Shown one piece after another: positions 1 through 5,374 of a DNA stretch of 5,796 nt. Where the stretch lies: contig JAWRJC010000075.1 of the NCBI GenBank assembly GCA_040307715.1, forward strand, positions 1 to 5,796, read 5' to 3'. Each line of letters begins with the position of its first letter. The stretch's first letter is position 1. The position numbers and the translations under genes were made by a program. Under the pieces are notes generated by a model, which was not told the DNA's origin, did no database searches, and worked only from the letters and a program-made list of their open reading frames with translations. The DNA is from RUG13615 sp040307715 (GTDB lineage Bacteria; Bacillota; Clostridia; Peptostreptococcales; Anaerovoracaceae).

Positions 1-1085
1 CCTTCTTTTGCGGTAAAGCTCACCCCGCGAAGAACCTGCTCATCGTCGTAAGCAAAGCCGACGTTATCAAATACAATGTCATGATCTGCCGGCGCAAATG
101 TATCCGCCCCTTCTGCTGTTTTTGCGTCGTGGATCTCCATCAGCCGGTTCGCTGATACCTGAGACATGAACATCTCCGCGATCAACGCCAGCGCCTGGTC
201 GAACGGCGCGTAGACGCGTGTGATCGCCAGCAGGAACATGAACAGGACCATGAAGTCGATCTGCCCCGACAGGATCAAACTTGTTCCGGTAAGGATGGTC
301 GTTGCCACCCCCAACCGCATGATCACGCTCGCCGCATTGACAAAGATGCCGGTGTGCAGTTCGCCCCGGAGCATGGTTTTTTCATGTTCGTCGATCTTGT
401 CGTTCAGAACATGCAGGAATCTGTCTTCCTGATTCGTCGCCCGAATCTCCCGGATGTTCTCCAGTGTCTCCTGAATGCCGTCTGACACCCGGACCCCTGC
501 CGCCTTGGTGACCTCCGAATTGTGTTTGGTGAGTTTTCTGCTGCCGAACAGGAGCGCAAACGCTACCGGGACGCCCCACAGGCAGGCAATGGCCATCTGC
601 CAGTTATAGAGAAGCATACCGGCCGCTATGATCACCGTTGAAATGTACGAGCCGTACAGATACCCCAGACAATGGGACCAGACATGCTCCAGACGGTTCA
701 CGTCGCCCATGACTGTCTCAGTAAGGTCAGCCAGGTCCCGCTTGCCGAAGTAGCCGAGGGGCAGCTTTCTCAGCCGTTCAGCCAATCCAATGCGGACGGC
801 TTTGACCTCGCCGTAGACAAGGCCGTACGTGGCCCGGTACTGCTGCAGATGAGTGATGACCGATAATACCAGGAATGCCAGCACGAGCAGAATATAGAGG
901 GTGGCTTTCGGCAGTTCTTCTCCGCTGGTCAGGACTGCCATGTAGTCTGACATCATAAGGAACAGGATCCCCATGCCCCCCATCACGAGCAGATTGACGA
1001 TGACCGTCCAGAACGTACCCAGCTTTGTATTTCTGATGCCCTGATCGGTAAGCGCATATTTTCTCTGAAATTCTTTTCCGAACAT
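1..1085 (-). CDS. ABC half-transporter, permease plus start of ATPase domain, IrtB/YbtQ-like (3' end outside window)
   Basis: This gene reads from 1085 to the left edge without a stop, giving 361 residues. The membrane domain comes first, with helices near residues 23-45, 62-80, 141-160, 163-180, 245-271 and 275-295. They are linked by the long cytoplasmic loops of the exporter-type fold (LPLGYF near 108-113, then a D-rich stretch ending GDVNRLEH). The nucleotide-binding domain is just beginning: IVFDNVGFAY at about 337-346 carries the A-loop tyrosine. Walker A, signature and Walker B motifs lie outside the window, so ATPase competence cannot be judged. The start is set by a GGGGGG ribosome binding site 8 bases upstream. 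Only 13 bases separate it from the stop of the preceding half-transporter, so the two are surely co-transcribed and probably heterodimerise in the cytoplasmic membrane. The IrtB/YbtQ label rests on order and general resemblance; a drug or lipid exporter half is the alternative. Confidence 0.93.
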   Translation of the reverse strand, partial: MFGKEFQRKYALTDQGIRNTKLGTFWTVIVNLLVMGGMGILFLMMSDYMAVLTSGEELPKATLYILLVLAFLVLSVITHLQQYRATYGLVYGEVKAVRIGLAERLRKLPLGYFGKRDLADLTETVMGDVNRLEHVWSHCLGYLYGSYISTVIIAAGMLLYNWQMAIACLWGVPVAFALLFGSRKLTKHNSEVTKAAGVRVSDGIQETLENIREIRATNQEDRFLHVLNDKIDEHEKTMLRGELHTGIFVNAASVIMRLGVATTILTGTSLILSGQIDFMVLFMFLLAITRVYAPFDQALALIAEMFMSQVSANRLMEIHDAKTAEGADTFAPADHDIVFDNVGFAYDDEQVLRGVSFTAKE

Positions 1086-1093
1086 GTATCTTA

Positions 1094-1101
1094 CCCCCCT
1101 A
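1094..1101 (-). promoter_or_regulatory. ribosome binding site overlapping the upstream stop codon
   Basis: On the minus strand the stop TAG of the upstream half-transporter runs directly into GGGGGGT, followed 8 bases later by ATG at 1085. The overlap of stop codon and Shine-Dalgarno-like run suggests translational coupling, which would help keep the two half-transporters in equal amounts. Confidence 0.6.
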
Positions 1102-2880
1102 TATGCGCCATTTCACAGCATGGTTGTAATCGGTCCACATTTTTGCATAAAGGCCTCCCGCTGCAGCGAGCTGCGCATGGGTGCCTTCTTCCTCCACACG
1201 GCCTGAATCCAGTACGATGATCTTATCCGCGCTGATGACTGTCGACAGACGATGCGCGATCATGATGACGGTGCGGTCCTTTGTCAGAACGGTAAATGCC
1301 TTCTGGATCAGAGCCTCGTTCTCCGGATCTGCAAAGGCTGTGGCTTCATCCAGCACGACGATCGGAGCGTTCTTCAGAATCGCCCTCGCCAACGCCACGC
1401 GCTGCTGTTCCCCGCCGGAAAGGTAGGTCCCTTCCGTCCCGATGACCGTATCCATCCCGTCCGGAAGCTTTTCAAGGATGTCACCGCACTGCGCTGCGGA
1501 AAGAGCGGCCTGTACCTCGTCCCGCGTTGCGTCAGGTCTGGCGGCACGCACATTTTCCAGGATACTCGCCTTGAACAGATGATCGTTCTGGAAGACAAAA
1601 GCCACCTGATCCATCAGCACATGGGGATCCATCTCGCGGACATCCACGCTGCCGACTTCTACGGATCCTGAGCTGACGTCCCAGAATCGCGGGATCAGAC
1701 TGGCAGCCGTTGTCTTGCCGCCTCCCGAAGGTCCGACCAGAGCTACCGTCTGTCCCGGTTCGACACGGAAGGATATGTGATCGAGCGCCGGGTTCTCCGC
1801 TCCGTCATAAGTAAATGAAACGTCTTTGAATTCTACACTGTTGTCCTCTGGAGTCTGCGGATGTTCGGTGATCTTAAGCACCGGGGCGCTCATCACCCGA
1901 TCGATACGAGAGAGCGCCGTACTTGCCAGCATCATGCCGCTCGCAGCAAACATGATCCTGGCGAGTGCCGTGGACACGATCGCGGAGAACACCGCGTAGA
2001 ATGCGAAATCCGTGACAAAGTCTGCGAAATTGCCGGCTTTCAGGGCACCGGGCGCCAGGATCAGGGCTACGGGAACAAGGAAGACAAAGGCGCCTTCCGT
2101 AAAGGTCAGATTGATCGACTGAGGCATCCGGCAGACATCCCCCTGATAATGCTCCGCCTTGGCGCTGTAGTCTTCAATGGCTTGTTTGAAAGCACGGAAC
2201 GAATAGACTGTCTGCTGAAACACCTTGACCACCGGGATCCCGCGAACATATTCTGTCCCGGCTTTGCTCATCACGTCCTGCGCCGCCTGGTATTCAGCCA
2301 TCAGCCTGGCATTCTTGCCGCCCATCATAGTGAACATCGCGGCGATGGAAACAACGGCCGCCAGAAGACAGGCAGCACCCATCCTCCAGTCAAAGATAAA
2401 CATCAGTACGATCATGGAGATCACCATCGCTGCGCTTCCGACGATATCCGCCAGATTGTGGGCGAGCAGGGTCTCCGTCTCGGAGGCCGCCCCGTCCAGA
2501 CGGTTTCGGATCAGGCCGGACGCATTGGCATCAAAATAACCAAGCGGTGTCTTCATCAGATGCGCCATGCCCTGTTTGCGGATATTGGAAGCGGTACGGA
2601 ACGCAGCCAGATGGGTACACATCAGCGCCCCGAAATAGACCGCGATACCGGCTACGGCAAAGGCGAAGGCCATCCAGCCGTATCGGGCGATCCCCGCAGC
2701 TTCTGTCCAGTCCGGTGCAGCCGCGATCAAATCCCTTGCTACCAGCCAAATGCAGATGTAAGGAGCCATCCCCAGCACCATAGCCACGCCGGAAAGCCCC
2801 AGTCCAAGGAATGTCAGGCCCTTGTAGCTGCCTGCATAATCAAGCAGCACTGCCAAGTCACTTTTCTTTTTTTCTTTCAT
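1099..2880 (-). CDS. ABC half-transporter, permease-ATPase fusion, IrtA/YbtP-like
   Basis: The product is 593 residues, the normal length for a half-transporter. Six helices lie near residues 22-46, 66-90, 144-163, 165-186, 258-280 and 284-311. The ATPase domain follows: A-loop FTYDG at 356-360, Walker A GPSGGGKT at 383-390, Q-loop glutamine 431, signature LSGGEQQR at 487-494, Walker B IVVLDE at 507-512 and switch histidine 543. The D-loop reads FAD at 516-518 instead of the common ALD, as I recall for the IrtA/YbtP-type siderophore transporters. The siderophore-interacting domain of mycobacterial IrtA is absent. The ATG at 2880 is chosen because AAAAGGGG precedes it by 10 bases. The same frame stays open to 3117, but that stretch overlaps the upstream gene and its translation is low-complexity and unlike a membrane protein. 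All motifs are intact, so it should hydrolyse ATP. Substrate and direction are not shown; iron-chelate import is the leading inference. Confidence 0.95.
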   Translation of the reverse strand: MKEKKKSDLAVLLDYAGSYKGLTFLGLGLSGVAMVLGMAPYICIWLVARDLIAAAPDWTEAAGIARYGWMAFAFAVAGIAVYFGALMCTHLAAFRTASNIRKQGMAHLMKTPLGYFDANASGLIRNRLDGAASETETLLAHNLADIVGSAAMVISMIVLMFIFDWRMGAACLLAAVVSIAAMFTMMGGKNARLMAEYQAAQDVMSKAGTEYVRGIPVVKVFQQTVYSFRAFKQAIEDYSAKAEHYQGDVCRMPQSINLTFTEGAFVFLVPVALILAPGALKAGNFADFVTDFAFYAVFSAIVSTALARIMFAASGMMLASTALSRIDRVMSAPVLKITEHPQTPEDNSVEFKDVSFTYDGAENPALDHISFRVEPGQTVALVGPSGGGKTTAASLIPRFWDVSSGSVEVGSVDVREMDPHVLMDQVAFVFQNDHLFKASILENVRAARPDATRDEVQAALSAAQCGDILEKLPDGMDTVIGTEGTYLSGGEQQRVALARAILKNAPIVVLDEATAFADPENEALIQKAFTVLTKDRTVIMIAHRLSTVISADKIIVLDSGRVEEEGTHAQLAAAGGLYAKMWTDYNHAVKWRI

Positions 2881-2890
2881 AAAACCAGCG

Positions 2891-2898
2891 CCCCTTTT
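2891..2898 (-). promoter_or_regulatory. ribosome binding site that decides the ABC gene start
   Basis: AAAAGGGG on the minus strand sits 10 bases before ATG 2880 and lies in the 44-base gap after the S-component-like gene. It supports this start over in-frame upstream codons that lie inside the neighbour. I see no promoter or hairpin in the rest of the gap. Confidence 0.55.
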
Positions 2899-2924
2899 TA
2901 ATAAATGCAATGTGAATACGATTG

Positions 2925-3497
2925 TTATTTCAGAGAAGCAGCTTGCTTTCTCAGTACTTTTTCCGCGATTCTCATGCCCGCAACGGCAACCGGAATCGTC
3001 AGGACAAGCATGAGGATCAAAACGGGGATATTCTGGATGACTGTCTCCATCTGATTCGCGTAACCAGCCGGCATCTCCTCTACCGCCGCTGCAAGAGACC
3101 CTTTCGTATCCGTCCACCAGTGGGCAGAATATGCATAGAAGGAGAATGCAAACGGAAGAAAGCCCCAGCGTACACCTTTCAGTGTTTCATACCCGTTCAT
3201 CCCTCTGACAAGTTCCGCAAGTAATGCAAGAACAATCATGCCGATGATCAAGGCAGGATTCCCCTCACCGGATATCAAGGCGACCGCCAGTGCAACTCCG
3301 TTCAGAATTACAGCGGCTCCGAAACACTGCAGATTGGCAGCGGTATACAGATACACAAAACTGAACAGTAAAGGCAGAAATGTGCCCACATAGGCATAGC
3401 ACGCGGGATGGATCAAGCCGCAGCTTGAACCGAGGACAAACAGAACCGTGTAAATCACAGCGGCTGCCAGAAGGCGAACGAAAGGTAGTTTTTTCAT
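2925..3497 (-). CDS. six-helix membrane protein, MptD/Trep_Strep-like putative ECF transporter S component
   Basis: The product is 190 residues and very hydrophobic, with likely helices near 8-26, 32-52, 55-76, 82-98, 110-126 and 154-175. It ends in a basic tail (K180, R183, K184, K190). Length, helix number and basic C-terminus match what I know of TIGR02185, integral membrane proteins named as putative substrate-binding (S) subunits of energy-coupling-factor importers. No S-component has a motif clear enough to name a ligand here. The ATG at 3497 has a good AGAGGTGAT site; a GTG at 3527 in the same frame would swallow that site and is less likely. It is the first gene after a terminator and leads into two ABC half-transporters, so the three probably form one operon. 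No EcfT or EcfA gene is present, so it would need a shared module elsewhere, or it serves the ABC pair in an unknown way. The family call is by recall, not by search. Confidence 0.75.
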   Translation of the reverse strand: MKKLPFVRLLAAAVIYTVLFVLGSSCGLIHPACYAYVGTFLPLLFSFVYLYTAANLQCFGAAVILNGVALAVALISGEGNPALIIGMIVLALLAELVRGMNGYETLKGVRWGFLPFAFSFYAYSAHWWTDTKGSLAAAVEEMPAGYANQMETVIQNIPVLILMLVLTIPVAVAGMRIAEKVLRKQAASLK

Positions 3498-3501
3498 AAT
3501 G

Positions 3502-3510
3502 ATCACCTCT
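3502..3510 (-). promoter_or_regulatory. ribosome binding site of the S-component-like gene
   Basis: AGAGGTGAT on the minus strand precedes ATG 3497 by a few bases. It is close to the anti-Shine-Dalgarno complement and fixes this start over the in-frame GTG at 3527. Confidence 0.7.
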
Positions 3511-3544
3511 TCTCTTTGACAAATCACAGATTGTTTCTTGCAGC

Positions 3545-3562
3545 GGTTAGTTATTGCTAACC
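3545..3562. promoter_or_regulatory. perfect palindrome, candidate repressor operator
   Basis: GGTTAG, six bases, then CTAACC form a perfect inverted repeat (GGTTAGTTATTGCTAACC on the plus strand). It lies 47 bases upstream of ATG 3497 and just past the terminator of the preceding unit, which is where the promoter of the transporter operon must be. TTAG/CTAA half-sites recall operators of the DtxR/IdeR/MntR metalloregulators, which would suit a siderophore-type transporter. The spacing is not the canonical DtxR box, and I could not pick a convincing -35/-10 pair around it. The palindrome is seen; its role as an operator is inferred. Confidence 0.45.
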
Positions 3563-3571
3563 ATAGACCGG

Positions 3572-3612
3572 AAAAAAACGCTTTCTCCGTACCCTGATCC
3601 GGAAAGCGTTTT
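3572..3612 (-). terminator. intrinsic terminator after the membrane-protein gene
   Basis: Read on the minus strand, AAAACGCTTTC and GAAAGCGTTTT form a perfect 11-bp stem around a loop of about 16 bases, followed by a run of seven T in total. It begins some 20 bases past the stop at 3634. It should end the hydrolase-reductase-membrane protein unit and separate it from the transporter operon. The plus-strand reading also has T-rich sequence after the stem, but no gene arrives from that side. Confidence 0.85.
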
Positions 3613-3633
3613 GTTGCTTTTTTCTTTCCTGCA

Positions 3634-4140
3634 CTACCCCACCAATGTGACGAGCCACCCCACCAGCGCCGCGGGGATCAGCGCGAAGATAACACCGGGA
3701 AACAGCATCCCTTTCGCGTGAAACCACTTCTGATGATAGGCCCTTTCCATGTGCTCGGTCCCTTCCAGCCGGAACATCGGCAGATTGGCAAACAGCACCC
3801 AGTCGAGGAAGCAGGTGTCGTATACACCGATCCACACCATCAGGCCGAACGTCAGCAGAAAGCCCTGCCTGAAGGTCTCTGCCCCCGCAGCGAGGGAGCA
3901 GACCAGCAGAATGCCTGTAAAGATCAGAACGCCGGCGCCCTTTGTCAGAAGCACATTCTTAGATCGATAGCTCACTTCAATCCTCTCATGTGTCTTGAAA
4001 TATTCCTCCTGTATGTCAGGCGGATAATTGTGGATGCTTGCGGGACTGTATTTTCTGTCGCCTCGATAATAGATGAAGATCATTGCGGTAAAGACTGCTG
4101 CAAAGATGATCATTTCGATCAGAATCGCCTGGATTTTCAT
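3634..4140 (-). CDS. conserved four-helix membrane protein of unknown function
   Basis: The product is 168 residues. Likely helices lie at 5-25, 66-85, 92-118 and 143-165. A polar, charged segment (about 26-62, rich in Tyr, Pro, Glu and Arg) separates the first two. A distinctive motif region spans about 107-141, including YDTCFLDW, ANLPMFRLEGTEHMERAYHQ and KWFH; such dense Trp, His, Glu and Arg between helices suggests a conserved functional loop. I believe similar proteins occur in other Bacillota beside hydrolase and reductase genes, but I cannot name a family or activity. The start is well supported: AAGAGGTG stands 6 bases before ATG 4140. That ATG overlaps by ATGA the end of an open frame upstream, hinting at translational coupling to a small gene there. 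It is the last gene of its unit, followed by a strong terminator. Function is not assigned. Confidence 0.85.
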   Translation of the reverse strand: MKIQAILIEMIIFAAVFTAMIFIYYRGDRKYSPASIHNYPPDIQEEYFKTHERIEVSYRSKNVLLTKGAGVLIFTGILLVCSLAAGAETFRQGFLLTFGLMVWIGVYDTCFLDWVLFANLPMFRLEGTEHMERAYHQKWFHAKGMLFPGVIFALIPAALVGWLVTLVG

Positions 4141-4246
4141 GGTTCACACCTCTTTTGCCACCTGTGCCGTATCTTATTGGTCGCCTTTGATGACGTGAAA
4201 GTCGCAGCATTCCCCGCCGGCGCCGAGAGATCATAGGAAAAATCAA
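4137..4246 (-). other. open frame reached by a +1 shift from the small ORF; possible second half of a 72-residue protein
   Basis: After the TGA at 4243-4245, the +1 frame is open for 35 residues beginning DFSYDLSAPAG and ending KRCEP. Its stop TGA overlaps the ATG of the membrane-protein gene as ATGA. The frame is open back only to a TGA at 4269-4271 and has no plausible start codon or ribosome binding site of its own. If it is translated, it must be entered from the small ORF. The last residues are encoded by the next gene's ribosome binding site, so they carry little weight. This could be part of a frameshifted gene, a recoded gene, or chance. Confidence 0.25.
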
Positions 4247-4356
4247 AGACCCTTAAACTTCCGTATGTTCAGCTCAGGAACCGCTTTGGAAGTATATCCG
4301 TGGACAACTTTACTGAACATGAGAGGAAATAATCTGCCTGCGATTCCAAGTTTCAT
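4243..4356 (-). CDS. small ORF, 37 residues, overlapping the reductase stop by ATGA
   Basis: Starting at ATG 4356 the frame runs 37 codons to TGA 4243. It begins MKLGIAGRLFPLMF and ends NIRKFKGL, a basic peptide with a modest hydrophobic N-terminal stretch. The ATG overlaps the reductase stop as ATGA, with AGAAGGG upstream as a possible ribosome binding site, an arrangement typical of coupled operon genes. It fills the gap of about 212 bases between reductase and membrane protein. I recognise no family. The final codons, AAG GGT CTT TGA, resemble the prfB recoding site, and a +1 shift there opens 35 further codons. Alternatives are a genuine 37-residue peptide, the N-terminal half of a gene broken by a one-base insertion, or a chance ORF. 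An 8-bp inverted repeat (ATGTTCAG at 4265-4272, CTGAACAT at 4313-4320) lies inside it and is probably coincidental. No convincing promoter was found; TATGAT at 4230-4235 lacks a matching -35. Confidence 0.4.
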   Translation of the reverse strand: MKLGIAGRLFPLMFSKVVHGYTSKAVPELNIRKFKGL

Positions 4357-5351
4357 TGTGCCCTTCTCTCAATAGAACAACGTGCAGATTCAGGCTGCCG
4401 AATCTGATTCCACGAGGGCATCATGCCCCGCAGGCGGTTAAATGCCGGCATTGGAAAATCGGACTTCTTTGACCGGATCGTCTGAAACCCTTCGTCCAGA
4501 TCCTCCATTTCACCCGGTGCATGGTGGCAATGCTCCGTCGTGCAGAGCGCGCCCAGCCGTGTCCTGGTTATCCAATAGATCACTATCTTGACCATCCTGT
4601 TCATGAAGCCCGGCTCCAGTGTTTTTTCATCACCCACCGGGCGAACGGGATACCCCATCGCCATCAGCAGATGATAAGCGTCCCTGACCGCAGCGAGCAT
4701 GAGCTTTCGATCCGCTCTGGTGGATTTCTTAAGATCACAGCCCGTTTTGTAGCAGAGATACACGACCGGCAAGATAAACGCCGCGTGGTATTTCAGCCAC
4801 GCATCCATGTTATCGCAGTAGACCACAGAGAGTCTGCTGCCTGAGAATGCCTGCTGTAAGACCGCTTTCACCGTTTCCGGCACTTCCTCATGCGCTTTCC
4901 CGATAGTCAGCCGGCCGTCACCCGTGTGGACGGTCGTCAGCCGGCCGTTCTCCCTTGTTCCGGCAGTGGAGCCGAATCCGAACAGCACCGTTTTCGGTGT
5001 CCTGCTGTTTTCAAGTACCCGGGCTTCCATCTCTGAAGCGGACAGGTTATTGCCTGTCAAAACAACGATCGGGCTGTTGATTTGTGCGAGGTCCGGCAGG
5101 ATCTGTTCCATCTGTCTGTACTGCATGACCGCAAACACAATATCATACTGTTCCCCGTCCGGAGCTTCCAGTACACGGAGGTGATCGACCGTGTCCTTCC
5201 GCTGCACATAATGATGGATCCGAAGTCCTTCCGTCCGAAGGGTCCCGGCCCATGCACCCCGGGCGATGACAGTCACCTCATTACCGCAGGCCGACAGCAC
5301 GTGCGCAAGCTGTCCGCCGATCACACCGGCACCATATACCAGAATCTTCAT
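4353..5351 (-). CDS. ketopantoate reductase (ApbA/PanE) family oxidoreductase, divergent active site
   Basis: The product is 332 residues, slightly longer than classic PanE (about 300). The N-terminal Rossmann fold shows GAGVIG at 7-12, followed by a beta-alpha-beta unit ending VTVIARG at 26-32, typical of NADP(H) binding. The family NN pair stands at 101-102, GFG at 125-127, and the presumed catalytic lysine is K187 in DAWLKYHA. The C-terminal helical domain includes APGEMEDLDEGF at about 278-289. Residues that contact ketopantoate in E. coli PanE seem changed: the Asn four residues after the lysine is Ala191, and the second Asn aligns with Pro195. It may therefore reduce a different 2-oxo or 3-oxo compound, so I give no panE symbol. 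The start at 5351 is fixed by AGGAGG four bases upstream; an ATG at 5375 in the same frame overlaps the hydrolase stop (TAATG) and is less likely. It is coupled to the hydrolase gene. Confidence 0.9.
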   Translation of the reverse strand: MKILVYGAGVIGGQLAHVLSACGNEVTVIARGAWAGTLRTEGLRIHHYVQRKDTVDHLRVLEAPDGEQYDIVFAVMQYRQMEQILPDLAQINSPIVVLTGNNLSASEMEARVLENSRTPKTVLFGFGSTAGTRENGRLTTVHTGDGRLTIGKAHEEVPETVKAVLQQAFSGSRLSVVYCDNMDAWLKYHAAFILPVVYLCYKTGCDLKKSTRADRKLMLAAVRDAYHLLMAMGYPVRPVGDEKTLEPGFMNRMVKIVIYWITRTRLGALCTTEHCHHAPGEMEDLDEGFQTIRSKKSDFPMPAFNRLRGMMPSWNQIRQPESARCSIERRAQ

Positions 5352-5355
5352 ATTT

Positions 5356-5361
5356 CCTCCT
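5356..5361 (-). promoter_or_regulatory. ribosome binding site of the reductase
   Basis: A perfect AGGAGG on the minus strand lies four bases before ATG 5351. It selects MKILVYGAG as the N-terminus, which puts the Rossmann strand at residue 2 as usual for this family, over the in-frame ATG codons at 5375 and 5366. Confidence 0.75.
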
Positions 5362-5374
5362 GCCATACTCTTCA

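Noticed and set aside
1861..2901. 346-codon open frame on the plus strand, antisense to the ABC half-transporter.
   Set aside because: It is rich in His, Arg, Gln and Asp with no recognisable domain, lacks a ribosome binding site, and mirrors a clearly conserved gene with all ABC motifs. It is a codon-bias shadow.
2881..3117. N-terminal extension of the ABC half-transporter by 79 codons.
   Set aside because: It overlaps the well-supported upstream membrane-protein gene, its translation is not protein-like, and a good ribosome binding site marks ATG 2880.
3516..3521. Perfect TTGACA on the plus strand, a possible rightward promoter.
   Set aside because: No -10-like hexamer at 16-18 bases, and no plus-strand gene downstream.
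3718..4236. 172-codon plus-strand frame opposite the membrane-protein gene.
   Set aside because: Composition is typical of an antisense shadow (His, Gln, Cys, Asp rich) and the minus-strand gene has good helices, start and terminator.
4016..4246. 76-codon minus-strand frame beginning MIFPMISRRRR that overlaps the start of the membrane-protein gene.
   Set aside because: It runs more than 120 bases into the next gene in another frame, is extremely Arg-rich and has no ribosome binding site.
4265..4320. 8-bp inverted repeat ATGTTCAG/CTGAACAT with a 40-base spacer.
   Set aside because: Repeats of this length and spacing are expected by chance several times in a window this size; no T-run or other sign of a terminator or riboswitch.
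4906..4948. 13-bp direct repeat GTCAGCCGGCCGT, two copies 30 bases apart.
   Set aside because: It lies in frame inside the reductase gene and encodes GRLT twice; it looks like coincidence of protein sequence and codon use, not a mobile or regulatory repeat.
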